Counted from the first letter of the stretch, positions 1 through 8,233 are shown. The stretch is DNA of 64,000 nt from Paenibacillus allorhizosphaerae (GCF_910594985.1 NZ_CAJVCE010000025.1:1-64000), one strand, 5' to 3'. The notes: a model not told the origin generated them from the sequence alone. Program-made: numbers and translations.

Positions 1-309
1 GTGTGGCCGATCACCCTCTCAGGTCGGCTACGCATCGTCGCCTTGGTGGGCCATTACCCCGCCAACTAGCTAATGCGCCGCAGGCCCATCTGTAAGCCAC
101 AGCTTGCACCGTGTTTCATAAACGGAACATGCATTCCGCTTAATTATCCGGTCTTAGCTACCGTTTCCGGTAGTTATCCCGATCTTACAGGCAGGTTGCC
201 TACGTGTTACTCACCCGTCCGCCGCTAACCCCGAAGGGTTCGCTCGACTTGCATGTATTAGGCACGCCGCCAGCGTTCGTCCTGAGCCAGGATCAAACTC
301 TCCATTAAA
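1..309 (-). rRNA. 16S ribosomal RNA, 5' portion
   Basis: On the minus strand this reads as the start of a bacterial 16S rRNA: the universal GAGTTTGATCCTGGCTCAG site lies near 283-303, followed by the gene-start sequence GAACGCTGGCGGCGTGCC and the V1-V2 region. The V1-V2 text is of Paenibacillus type. The 5' end at about 308 is estimated from homology and not from a processing site. The rest of the operon lies outside the window to the left. It is transcribed from the promoters at 558-1257. Confidence 0.97.
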
Positions 310-557
310 GTATCATTTTCGGACCGAAGACCGAAATTGATACAAATGGCTCCCATCACCCGAAGGCGATGCTCGCTATAATGTAAGCTGATTAAGCTCA
401 AAATTTATCGTTGACAACTGACGCCGGCGAGAATCGCCGTAACAGTTGCAACATGCTGACGAGAATTTTCATTCTCTAATTCACTCACTCGTTGTTCAGT
501 TTTCAAAGGGCAATTCATAACTTGATTTGTCAACCGCTTTAGCAGCGACAAGATCGT
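310..557 (-). other. rRNA operon leader
   Basis: Non-coding leader between the nearest promoter and the mature 16S end. Its minus strand holds a boxA-like antitermination stretch, CTTTGAAAACTGAACAA (492-508), of the kind found in Bacillales rRNA leaders and spacers. Short inverted repeats near the 16S end (around 322-345) probably belong to the RNase III processing stem. No reading frame is credible here. Confidence 0.6.
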
Positions 558-586
558 AATTTACCATATTCGCTTATGAAAAGCAA
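558..586 (-). promoter_or_regulatory. rRNA operon proximal promoter
   Basis: Minus strand: -35 TTGCTT (581-586), 17-bp spacer, extended -10 TGG-TAAATT (hexamer 558-563). This is the last promoter before the 16S leader. Its -10 context closely matches the promoter repeated in the array upstream, which supports both calls. Confidence 0.65.
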
Positions 587-674
587 GCAAAACTTTTTTC
601 CATATGTCGACGCTTCTTCACGAGCATCAAACGGTTTCTGTTTACTAACAAGCACTCCGGTGATGTCTTTGTGA

Positions 675-1275
675 CAGCCGGAATCACAACTTACCACATT
701 TGAAGCTTTCACGCAAGTACAACATGTCTTCCATTCTTGAAGTCAACCTAACAAGATCAGAACTTACAAATCGTCTTGGATTAAGTCCTCCGTGTTGTCC
801 CCTTGGACAGCCGGAATCACAACTTACCACATTTGAAGCTTTCACGCAAGTACAACATGTCTTCCATTCTTGAAGTCAACCTAACAAGATCAGAACTTAC
901 AAATCGTCTTGGATCAAGTCCTCCGTATTGTCCCCTTGGACAGCCGGATTCACAACCTTACCACATTTGAATCTTTCACGCAAGTACGATATGTCTTCCA
1001 TTCTTGAAGTCAACCTAACAAGATCAGAACTTACAAATCGTCTTGGATCAAGTCCTCCGTATTGTCCCCTCGGACAGCCGGATTCACAACTTACCACATT
1101 TGATACTTTCACGCAAGTACAATATGTCTTCCATTCTTGAAGTCAGCCTAGCAAGATCAGAACTTACAAATCGTCTTGGGTTCTTGAGTCAAGTTGCTCG
1201 ATAAGTGTCTCGGACAACCGGACTAACAATGTACCACATTTGAATGCGCCATAGCAAGTATAATGTTTTCCATTA
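675..1275 (-). repeat. tandem ~133-bp repeat array upstream of the rRNA operon
   Basis: Units begin at 675, 808, 941, 1075 and 1215. The first three periods are 133, 133 and 134 bp, the fourth unit is about 140 bp, and the fifth copy is partial and diverged. Units 1-4 are nearly identical, with only a few substitutions and a one-base insertion in unit 3. Each unit carries on its minus strand a sequence like the proximal rRNA promoter, TTGCGT, 17 bp, TGG-TAAGTT: -35/-10 at 711-716/688-693, 844-849/821-826, 978-983/955-960 (damaged, TAAGGT) and 1111-1116/1088-1093. The fifth copy has TTGCTA, 18 bp, TACATT at 1252-1257/1228-1233. Reading frames inside are products of the repetition. Confidence 0.9.
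688..1257 (-). promoter_or_regulatory. set of five tandem rRNA-type promoters
   Basis: Each repeat unit holds one candidate extended -10 promoter facing the 16S gene, positions as given for the array. The conserved core ATGTGGTAAGTT parallels ATATGGTAAATT of the proximal promoter at 558-586. This is inferred from sequence; start sites are unmapped and unit 3 is probably weak. Confidence 0.5.
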
Positions 1276-1318
1276 AAGGAAGCCGGGCCACAACGTGTGC
1301 AAAAACGGAACTTTCAAC

Positions 1319-1354
1319 AAAAAGACCTTCGCCCCAGAGTTGCGAGCAAAGGTC
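1319..1354 (-). terminator. terminator after the 94-residue gene
   Basis: Stem arms 1324-1332 and 1346-1354 (GACCTTTGC with GCGAAGGTC on the minus strand), followed by TTTTTG. It ends the unit containing the genes at 1377 and 1691 and insulates them from the rRNA promoter array. Confidence 0.6.
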
Positions 1355-1376
1355 CCTTCATGGATGTTCGACGTTA

Positions 1377-1661
1377 TTACACGCTCCATCTGACGGCCGT
1401 AAGCAGCCGGTGCTTGAGTAAGCACAGGATGAAGTCCACATAATAATCGTGCCGCACGATCCACTGATATTCCTCGCCATGATGCGCATAAAACAAAACG
1501 TCCGTCATCACGTCGTTGTCATTAAAATGATCCCGTATCTTTTTGACCGCCTTCTCCACATCAGCATCCGGACGCTTTACCCGCAGCCAAAACTCCATAT
1601 CCTGCCCGTCCAGCTTTTCTTCAAGTGACAGGAGCTCTTGGTCGTATTCATAGTGCAGCAA
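1377..1661 (-). CDS. conserved hypothetical protein, 94 aa
   Basis: Small soluble protein, acidic in its N-terminal half, with no signal peptide. Visible segments include LVKRP-like RVKRPDADVEKAVKKI and the aromatic-rich HDYYVDFILCLLKHRLL near the C terminus. I do not recognise a domain. The start chosen is TTG at 1661, seven bases after AAGGAGGAG. An ATG at 1694 overlaps the upstream gene's stop and has no ribosome binding site. It directly follows the transporter gene, so the two are probably cotranscribed, and a terminator lies downstream. Function unknown. Confidence 0.7.
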   Translation of the reverse strand: MLHYEYDQELLSLEEKLDGQDMEFWLRVKRPDADVEKAVKKIRDHFNDNDVMTDVLFYAHHGEEYQWIVRHDYYVDFILCLLKHRLLTAVRWSV

Positions 1662-1690
1662 GAGTACTCCTCCTTCATAGTGGCTATACA

Positions 1691-2971
1691 TCACATCAAA
1701 TATCTCACATATACATATACATTTGCAATCGCAACGGACAAGAGCATGAGCGGAAAAGCCACTTTAAAAAACTTCATGAAGGAAATCGGATGTCCCTCTT
1801 TGGCCGACATCCCCGCAACGATGAGATTGGCGCTGGCGCCGATCAGCGTTCCATTGCCTCCGAGACATGCGCCGAGCGCAAGACTCCACCATAGCGGCTC
1901 CAAATTCGTCACCCCCCTCGTCCCCATCTCCTGAATAAGCGGGATCATCGTAGCCACGAAAGGTATATTATCGAGAAAGGCCGAGGCGATGGCACTGAAC
2001 CATAAAATCAGCAGCGACGCTTTGGTTACGTCTCCCCCGGTTATGCCGACCGCATATTCGGCCATTCTGGCAATAACTCCGGTTTCGACCAGACCCGCCA
2101 CCAATACGAACAGCCCGATGAAAAAGAAGATCGTCGTCCATTCAACTCGCTCGAACGCTTTTTCCAAATAGTGCTCTCCGGAAAGCAGCAGCAGGAAGAA
2201 AGCGCCGGATAGCGCCACCGTCGCCGATTCCAGATGCACAACCTGATGGACAAAAAAGCCCATGATCGTGAGACCCAAAGCAAGCAAGCTTTTTCGCAGC
2301 AGTGCCGGGTTGCGGATTTCCGCCTGCTCGTCCATATCCAAAACCCGCTGCCGAAGCTCCTCAGTGGTTCGGATTTTTTTGCGATATAGCAGCACGAGAA
2401 TCGGAATCAGTACAATCAAGATAAAACACGAAATGACACTTAAATTTTTGATAAAAGCCATGAAAGTCAATTCTTTCACTGCGCTGCCGATCATGATATT
2501 CGGCGGATCGCCGATCAGCGTCGCCGTCCCTCCGATGTTGCAAGCTATAATTTGCGATATAAAGTACGGCACCGGGGTGACCCGAAGCTGCCGCGTGATA
2601 CTGAACGTGACCGGTACCATTAGCAGCACGGTCGTTACATTGTCGAGAAACGCCGATCCGACCGCCGTCACCAAACAAAGCGCGATCATGATACGGACCG
2701 GATGACCTCCCGCTTTTTTGGCAGCCCAGACCGCAATATAATTGAACAAACCCGTTTCCGCGGTAATTCCTACAATGATCATCATACCGACCAACAGCCC
2801 GAGCGTATTGAAGTCGATATGGTGCAATGCCGTCTCTTGCGAAGCAATGCCAAGAATTACGACCAAGATGCCGCCGATCATGGCGACGATGGTCCGATGA
2901 ATCTTTTCCGATACGATAAATGCATAGGCGACCAAAAATAAGATGATCGCTATCCAAGCCTGCTGATCCAT
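1691..2971 (-). CDS. ArsB/NhaD-family ion transporter
   Basis: Integral membrane permease of 426 aa with about eleven hydrophobic helices arranged as two halves, as usual in the ion transporter superfamily that includes ArsB, NhaD and SLC13-type carriers. The two halves carry matching motifs, SAFLDNVTTVLLMVPV near residue 107 and SAFLDNIPFVATMIPL near 333, plus NIGGTATLIGDPPN and GGNGTLIGASAN, the family's paired re-entrant signatures. It probably exchanges an anion or cation with protons. The substrate (arsenite, sodium or other) cannot be read from sequence, and no ArsR or arsenate reductase gene is adjacent. GGAGGG lies 12 bases before the ATG. Confidence 0.85.
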   Translation of the reverse strand: MDQQAWIAIILFLVAYAFIVSEKIHRTIVAMIGGILVVILGIASQETALHHIDFNTLGLLVGMMIIVGITAETGLFNYIAVWAAKKAGGHPVRIMIALCLVTAVGSAFLDNVTTVLLMVPVTFSITRQLRVTPVPYFISQIIACNIGGTATLIGDPPNIMIGSAVKELTFMAFIKNLSVISCFILIVLIPILVLLYRKKIRTTEELRQRVLDMDEQAEIRNPALLRKSLLALGLTIMGFFVHQVVHLESATVALSGAFFLLLLSGEHYLEKAFERVEWTTIFFFIGLFVLVAGLVETGVIARMAEYAVGITGGDVTKASLLILWFSAIASAFLDNIPFVATMIPLIQEMGTRGVTNLEPLWWSLALGACLGGNGTLIGASANLIVAGMSAKEGHPISFMKFFKVAFPLMLLSVAIANVYVYVRYLM

Positions 2972-3103
2972 AATAGAACGTACCCTCCACTCGTTTCAAA
3001 ACCCGGGAGTCACTTTTTACGATTCAAAAACGCCGCGTTTTTTCCTCGAAATCGAACGATCCCCTGAGCATAACTTTCCCGAGAATGTTAAAGTAAAAAA
3101 AGA

Positions 3104-3131
3104 CAAAAAGGAGCCCTTGGTGACAGGCTCC
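3104..3131 (-). terminator. terminator after the AI-2E family gene
   Basis: Inverted repeat GGAGCC (3110-3115) with GGCTCC (3126-3131), followed on the minus strand by TTTTTGTCTTTTTTT. Otherwise 2972-3240 holds no credible gene. Confidence 0.75.
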
Positions 3132-3240
3132 TCCGATGATACGAATATGAAATTTTTGCGGCCGGCGCAATACCATGTTGTTGTACGCAATAGATGGACA
3201 AAAGTTTCACCTAACTGTTCATGATTGTTGAAAGCTTGTT

Positions 3241-4311
3241 TTATGTCGGACGGCGATGCACGTAATAAGTGAATACATGCTGCAGGATCACCTTCATGAC
3301 GGCGAAAAACGGCACCGCCAAAATCAAACCGACAATGCCCGCCAGCTCCCCGCCGACCAGCAGAGCGAAAATAATGAACAGCGGATGCATTTTGAGCGAA
3401 CGTCCGACCACCTGCGGCGAAATGACGTTGCCCTCCAAAATTTGGCACGCCGTGTTCACCAGAATGACGAACAGCACCATTTTTATGGACAACGTCGACG
3501 CTACCACTAAAGCCGGTGCTGCTCCAAGAAAGGGACCCAGGTACGGAATGATGTTGAACACGGCCACGATGCAGGCGAGCAGCAGCGCATAAGGCATGCC
3601 GATCAGCCAATAACCGACATAGGCCAGCCCACCGATAATGCAGCAAACAAGAAACTGCCCCCGAATGTAGTTGCCGAGTGCGGTGTCGATATCGACGAGC
3701 ATCGTTACGATTTGTTTGCGACGCGTCTTGGGCACGATAGCGAGCGCTGTATTCTCGATCAGTTGAAAATCTTTGAGCATATAAAAAGCGACGAACGGAA
3801 TGATGAAGATCAAGAACAACGTATCGACCGTATTCCCGATGTCGCGTATGTATTCCGATACGGCCAGCGTAATCCCGTTCTCCAGCTTGCCTAGCGACTG
3901 GTTGATTCCGTTGCGGATGCTGTCGGGCAAAAATTCAACCTGGTTCAAGTCGTCGACGACGCTCTGCGCCTTAAAAGCAAGGTCGGGCATATGCTCGTTC
4001 AACTCGCTGAGCTGCCGTACGAGCATCGGAATGACATTCATCAGTACGACCGTAGAAGAAGTAATGAAGACAGCGTAAATCAGCAGCACGGCGGCCGTAC
4101 GCGGCACTTTTCGCGCCCCCAGCAGCGTGACGACGGGATTGAGCACATAAGAAATGATCAATGCGACTATAAACGGCGTAAGGATTTCGCATAAAAAGTT
4201 ATAGATCCAGGAGATTAGCGGCCTGATTTGGACCAGTAAAAATAATATGATCAAGCCCAGCAGCGTATAAACCATGCCGATGAACAAATGGTTTTTCGTA
4301 AACCGATCCAC
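3241..4311 (-). CDS. AI-2E family transporter (YrrI-like)
   Basis: A 356-aa membrane protein of the AI-2E/YdiK/PerM permease family. Helices at the N terminus (about residues 10-60) are followed by an amphipathic middle (about 100-150) and a C-terminal block of helices containing the family pattern NIIPYLGPFLGAAPA near residue 250. Some relatives export autoinducer-2 and others act as Na+/H+ antiporters, so no substrate is assigned. GTG at 4311, behind GGGGGGAGGG, is a better start than an ATG at 4359. In B. subtilis the related yrrI lies in the same neighbourhood near alaS, which fits the synteny. Confidence 0.85.
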   Translation of the reverse strand: MDRFTKNHLFIGMVYTLLGLIILFLLVQIRPLISWIYNFLCEILTPFIVALIISYVLNPVVTLLGARKVPRTAAVLLIYAVFITSSTVVLMNVIPMLVRQLSELNEHMPDLAFKAQSVVDDLNQVEFLPDSIRNGINQSLGKLENGITLAVSEYIRDIGNTVDTLFLIFIIPFVAFYMLKDFQLIENTALAIVPKTRRKQIVTMLVDIDTALGNYIRGQFLVCCIIGGLAYVGYWLIGMPYALLLACIVAVFNIIPYLGPFLGAAPALVVASTLSIKMVLFVILVNTACQILEGNVISPQVVGRSLKMHPLFIIFALLVGGELAGIVGLILAVPFFAVMKVILQHVFTYYVHRRPT

Positions 4312-4452
4312 CGTAAGCCCTCCCCCCTTGAAAATGCGCCCTTTACAGTATATGTACAAGTTGGTTTTTCTAATCCAGTAAGTACAATCTTGGACATAGA
4401 CCGGCTATGTGTCGAATACAATGTGAGAGAAGGCAAGCTTCTCGAAAACGCA

Positions 4453-4503
4453 AAAAACACCGCCTCCATCACTTCCGAATAAACGAAAATGTGGAGACGG
4501 TGT
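4453..4503 (-). terminator. terminator after the zinc-ribbon gene
   Basis: Long stem: arms 4457-4468 and 4492-4503 (ACACCGTCTCCA with TGGAGGCGGTGT on the minus strand), then TTTTTTG. It ends the iscS-side transcript before the AI-2E gene. Confidence 0.8.
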
Positions 4504-4516
4504 ACGTACGGTCCGA

Positions 4517-4714
4517 TTAATTCGCGTGCACTTGCGGAATCTCTTCTTCAAAAAACAAATCGTCCAGGGAGCTTAGCGTGCCGTCTTCTTCTACTTGATA
4601 GACGGACATTTTCTCGCCGTTCACGGTCAGTTCGATGAAGCAGCCCCAGCAGTAAAATTGATGGGAGCCGATCTTGCCGATATCTTTGGAATTGCAATTT
4701 GGACAACGTAACAT
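4517..4714 (-). CDS. small zinc-ribbon protein, 65 aa
   Basis: Short protein with an N-terminal CPNC (residues 4-7) and a CWGC about 15 residues later, a four-cysteine zinc ribbon, followed by an acidic tail containing FFEEEIPQ. It starts at ATG 4714, six bases after AGGGTG; the in-frame GTG nine bases earlier overlaps that site. It follows the PRC-barrel gene by 10 bp, so the two are almost certainly cotranscribed. No enzyme function is evident; a nucleic-acid or adaptor role is possible but unsupported. Confidence 0.8.
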   Translation of the reverse strand: MLRCPNCNSKDIGKIGSHQFYCWGCFIELTVNGEKMSVYQVEEDGTLSSLDDLFFEEEIPQVHAN

Positions 4715-4724
4715 AGTTATCACC

Positions 4725-5246
4725 CTATTCTTCTAATGGTTCGAAGATTTCCTGCAGCGCTTCGGAAGCGCCGACGGGAACAATAACGGCGTCCTCGCCG
4801 ATTTTTACCGAATCCGGGAGAGGAAGCCACTTGCGCCCTTCCTTCAAGTCAGAAATGAAGCCCTCCGTTAACTCATAGCCTATTACCTGTTTACCCCATT
4901 TAGGCTCCAAATAAACATCCTCAATGACGCCGAGCTGCTGGCCGTTCACCGTAATGATCGGCATTCCCTTCACTTTGTTGTCGCCGCTGAGCAAAGCGGT
5001 CAAATCCAACTGCTCCACAAGCGGTTTCACCGCGTCCAGGTTTGGAATCGTAATGGCGTCCTCGCCGATCGCGATGACATCCGCAAGCCAAATAAACTTC
5101 GCAGCCGAATACCAGTGTTTGATTTCGAGCAGAATCGCCTCTACCTGCCAGTCGGCATTCAGCAGGAGATCCTTTGCAATACCCGCTTGCTTGCCGGTTT
5201 CTACGCAAAGGATCGGCAGCCCGATCACATACCGCGCTCTTTTCAA
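4725..5246 (-). CDS. PRC-barrel domain protein (YrrD-like)
   Basis: Protein of 173 aa with two tandem PRC-barrel halves (about residues 8-75 and 90-165). Each contains a turn of the GLPILCVETGKQAG / GMPIITVNGQQLGVIEDV type. PRC barrels occur in RimM and in photosynthetic reaction-centre H subunits and serve as RNA- or protein-binding modules; B. subtilis YrrD has the same layout. TTG at 5246, after AGGAGAG, is preferred over an ATG at 5297 with no ribosome binding site. It lies between iscS and a zinc-ribbon gene. Function unknown. Confidence 0.8.
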   Translation of the reverse strand: MKRARYVIGLPILCVETGKQAGIAKDLLLNADWQVEAILLEIKHWYSAAKFIWLADVIAIGEDAITIPNLDAVKPLVEQLDLTALLSGDNKVKGMPIITVNGQQLGVIEDVYLEPKWGKQVIGYELTEGFISDLKEGRKWLPLPDSVKIGEDAVIVPVGASEALQEIFEPLEE

Positions 5247-5327
5247 AAGGGATTCTCTCCTAGCACAAAGATGAATTTCCAATGGAGTGTTCTGCATACG
5301 CGGGTTTAAATAAACATTTGCTTAACT

Positions 5328-6485
5328 TTATTTACGCAAACGGCTCATGATCGTTTCAACGATTTGTGCGACGGCGGTTACTTGCTCCAAGGTGTTGTTC
5401 GTACCGAAGCTGAATCGTACGGCAGAATTCGTTATTTCCTCAGGCAGCCGCATGGCTTGAAGGACGTGGGACACTTCGAGGGAACCGGAGGTGCAAGCGG
5501 AACCGCTGGCTGCAGCGATCCCTGCCAGGTCGAGGTTCATCAGCATCGTTTCCGTGGATATTCCGGGAAAGCTCACGTTCAATATGTGCGGAAGCCGCTC
5601 GGTGGGATGGCCGTTGATGACAAATGCATGCTCTCCCAAACGTATTCGCAGCTCATTCACCATTTCCTGACGTAGTTTTTCCATCTTTTGTTGCAATTCA
5701 TACCTGTTGCGCTCAAAAATTTGCACGGCCTTGGCAAAACCGGAGATACCTGCCGTATTCTCCGTGCCGGGACGCCTTTTGCGTTCCTGGGAGCCGCCGA
5801 ACATGAGCGGCGATAAACGAACATGCTTCGCTATATATAACGCGCCTACCCCTTTGGGTCCATTCAACTTATGCGCGGAAAAACTCATCAGATCGACCGG
5901 CAGCGTACGTAGATCAATCGGAACATGCGCCAGCGCTTGCACCGCATCGACGTGAAAACAGATGCCTTTGCTCCTCGCCAGCTCGCCAATCTCCACGATT
6001 GGCTGAAGCGTACCGACCTCGTTATTACCATACATTACGCTGATCAGGATCGTATCGGGCCGGATAGCCGCTTCCACATCGGCCGGAGCCACTTGCCCGA
6101 GGGCGTCGACTGGCAAATAGGTAACGTCATACCCAAGCTGTTCGAGCCGCTCGCATGCGTGAAGAACGGCGTGATGCTCGATCTGCGTCGTAATGATGTG
6201 CTTGCCTCGCTCGCGTCCCGCTTCCGCGGCGCCGAACAGCGCGGTATTGTCGCTTTCCGTTCCGCTTCCAGTAAATACGAGTTCCGCCGGACGGCAGCCC
6301 ACAAAAGCGGCGATGCGGTCTCGCGCGTCGTTAAGCGCATGACGGGCGGCGCGACCGGCTTGATGCGTGCTGGACGCATTCCCGTATATCCCCGTCAAAT
6401 ACGGAAGCATCGCTTCGACAACTTCCGGATGTACCGGCGTCGTAGCGGCATGATCCAAATAAATAAACTCCAATGCATTCACCAC
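5328..6485 (-). CDS. iscS: cysteine desulfurase (IscS/NifS, YrvO-type)
   Basis: PLP enzyme of 385 aa that converts cysteine to alanine and passes sulfur on as a persulfide. The fold-type I features are clear: LDHAATTPVHPEV at the N terminus, HVDAVQALAHVPIDL, the PLP lysine in SFSAHKLNGPKGVGALY (about residue 207), and the catalytic cysteine loop SGSACTSGS (about residue 330). In B. subtilis YrvO supplies sulfur to MnmA for tRNA 2-thiouridine, and mnmA lies 0.6 kb away here. It follows cymR by 11 bp, so cysteine status probably regulates it. The start codon is GTG with a weak ribosome binding site. Confidence 0.95.
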   Translation of the reverse strand: MVNALEFIYLDHAATTPVHPEVVEAMLPYLTGIYGNASSTHQAGRAARHALNDARDRIAAFVGCRPAELVFTGSGTESDNTALFGAAEAGRERGKHIITTQIEHHAVLHACERLEQLGYDVTYLPVDALGQVAPADVEAAIRPDTILISVMYGNNEVGTLQPIVEIGELARSKGICFHVDAVQALAHVPIDLRTLPVDLMSFSAHKLNGPKGVGALYIAKHVRLSPLMFGGSQERKRRPGTENTAGISGFAKAVQIFERNRYELQQKMEKLRQEMVNELRIRLGEHAFVINGHPTERLPHILNVSFPGISTETMLMNLDLAGIAAASGSACTSGSLEVSHVLQAMRLPEEITNSAVRFSFGTNNTLEQVTAVAQIVETIMSRLRK

Positions 6486-6496
6486 AATCGGTTTCG

Positions 6497-6916
6497 TTAA
6501 ATGTAGAACATATAGCTGTCCTTGCTGCCTTCGTCTTTATAGCTGATCAAATCGGACAGCGTCGTGGAGTCTAGCACGTTCGCGATGCTGTCGCGAATGC
6601 GTATCCATAAATCGCGCTTCGCCGGATCGTCCTCTTCCGTAAAATCGACCGGGCTGATCGGCCCTTCCAGTACGCGGATGACATCGCCCGCAGTTAGTTC
6701 CTCAGGCGCTTTGGATAAAATATATCCGCCATAGGCGCCGCGAATGCTTTTGACCAGTCCCGCATTGCGCAAAGGTGCGACCAGCTGCTCCAAATAATGC
6801 TCGGACAGCCCGTGCTTTTCCGCGATGCTTTTTAATGAAGTCGGGCCTTCGCCGAATTTGGTAGCCAGCTCCATCATGATGGTCAGGCCGTAGCGACCTT
6901 TGGTAGAAATTTTCAA
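6497..6916 (-). CDS. cymR: Rrf2-family cysteine metabolism repressor CymR
   Basis: Winged-helix regulator of 139 aa, very close to B. subtilis CymR along its length: KISTKGRYGLTIMMEL at the N terminus, SEHYLEQLVAPLRNAGLVKS recognition region, VRGAYGGY-type wing, and a YMFYI end. It has no cysteines, so unlike IscR or NsrR it cannot bind an Fe-S cluster; CymR instead acts with CysK to sense cysteine supply. TTG at 6916, after GAGGTG, matches the family's start. It precedes iscS on the same strand and is divergent from mnmA. Confidence 0.95.
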   Translation of the reverse strand: MKISTKGRYGLTIMMELATKFGEGPTSLKSIAEKHGLSEHYLEQLVAPLRNAGLVKSIRGAYGGYILSKAPEELTAGDVIRVLEGPISPVDFTEEDDPAKRDLWIRIRDSIANVLDSTTLSDLISYKDEGSKDSYMFYI

Positions 6917-6997
6917 TGCAAGCACCTCGTTTACATTTCATACATTTTTGTATCAATACTATGTTATCATAAATCCGTGTATTGTGGGAGAAAAACC

Positions 6998-7025
6998 TTG
7001 ACATAATGATGAAAAATTTTATTAT
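6998..7025 (+). promoter_or_regulatory. mnmA promoter
   Basis: TTGACA (6998-7003), 16-bp spacer, TATTAT (7020-7025), about 70 bp upstream of the mnmA start in the divergent cymR-mnmA region. A further TATAAT at 7041 has no good -35 partner. Confidence 0.6.
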
Positions 7026-7094
7026 TGCGGCAAACCGATGTATAATACAAAACAAGCTACAACAGCTTAAGCGAACAAAGTGAGGTTGAACGTA

Positions 7095-8180
7095 ATGACG
7101 AACAAACCGCGCATCGTCCTCGGCATGTCCGGCGGCGTCGATTCTTCCGTTTCGGCGCTGCTGCTCAAAGAGCAAGGATACGAGGTCATCGGCGTTTTTA
7201 TGAAAAACTGGGACGACACCGACGAGTTCGGCCACTGCACGGCGGAGGAAGACGCCGAAGACGTGCGTCGAGTATGCGATCAAATCGGTATTCCCTATTA
7301 TACGGTAAATTTTGAGAAACAATACATGGATAAGGTGTTCTCCTACTTCCTGGACGAATACCGCAAAGGGCGTACGCCGAATCCCGACGTCATGTGCAAC
7401 CGGGAAATCAAGTTCGGCGAATTTTTGCAAAAAGCGCTCGAGCTCGGCGCCGACTACATCGCTACCGGCCATTATGCCCGCGTGGATCAAGTCGACGGGA
7501 AGTACCGCCTGCTTCGTGGCGAAGACGCTAACAAGGATCAAACGTATTTCCTTCATGCGCTGAACCAGTATCAGCTGTCAAAAGCGATGTTCCCCATCGG
7601 CAATATTCCGAAACCCGAAGTTCGGGCCATCGCTGAAAAAAGCGGCTTGGCAACTGCGAAGAAGAAGGACAGCACCGGCGTATGCTTCATCGGCGAGCGC
7701 AACTTCAAAGAGTTTCTAAGCGGCTATTTGCCCGCCCAACCGGGTGACATGCGCACGCTTGAGGGCGAAGTGAAAGGCCGGCATGACGGTCTGATGTACT
7801 ACACGCTCGGACAACGTCAAGGTCTCGGCATTGGCGGTTCCGGCACCGGAGAGCCTTGGTTTGTCGCCAGCAAAGATTTGGAGAAGAACATTCTTTATGT
7901 GGTGCAAGGCGAGAAGCATCCGGCGCTTTACTCGAAGGGCCTCCTTGCCAGTGATTTGAACTGGATCGCTGGGGAGCCGCCGAAGGAAGCGGTACGCTGC
8001 ACGGCCAAGTTCCGATACCGTCAGCCGGATCAGGGCGTCTCGGTCCAATTCGGTCCGGACGGCCGCTGCGAAGTGACTTTCGACATGCCGCAAAAGGCGA
8101 TTACGCCGGGGCAATCCGTTGTGTTCTACGACGGGGAAGTATGCCTCGGCGGCGCAGTCATCGACAAGCTGATCAAGTAA
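7095..8180 (+). CDS. mnmA: tRNA 2-thiouridylase MnmA (TrmU)
   Basis: ATP-dependent enzyme that installs 2-thiouridine at the wobble uridine of Lys, Glu and Gln tRNAs with sulfur from a cysteine desulfurase. The 361-aa protein has the PP-loop GMSGGVDSSVSALLL (residues 10-24), the first catalytic cysteine in NPDVMCNREIKFG (about 98), and the second in STGVCFIGERNF (about 197), followed by the C-terminal beta-barrel. ATG at 7095, eight bases after GTGAGGT, is preferred over the GTG at 7080. It stands alone on the plus strand with its own promoter and a strong terminator. Confidence 0.97.
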   Translation: MTNKPRIVLGMSGGVDSSVSALLLKEQGYEVIGVFMKNWDDTDEFGHCTAEEDAEDVRRVCDQIGIPYYTVNFEKQYMDKVFSYFLDEYRKGRTPNPDVMCNREIKFGEFLQKALELGADYIATGHYARVDQVDGKYRLLRGEDANKDQTYFLHALNQYQLSKAMFPIGNIPKPEVRAIAEKSGLATAKKKDSTGVCFIGERNFKEFLSGYLPAQPGDMRTLEGEVKGRHDGLMYYTLGQRQGLGIGGSGTGEPWFVASKDLEKNILYVVQGEKHPALYSKGLLASDLNWIAGEPPKEAVRCTAKFRYRQPDQGVSVQFGPDGRCEVTFDMPQKAITPGQSVVFYDGEVCLGGAVIDKLIK

Positions 8181-8233
8181 CGGTTTTGCATAACGAGGGC
8201 AGCTGCTTCACTGCGGCTGTTCCGGGCCATATG

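Noticed and set aside
928..1140. Overlapping 70-residue frames on both strands within the repeat array
   Set aside because: They arise from repetition of the promoter unit, have no ribosome binding sites and lie between the promoter elements.
675..1275. CRISPR array
   Set aside because: Units are 133 bp and nearly identical throughout, with no unique spacers and no cas genes.
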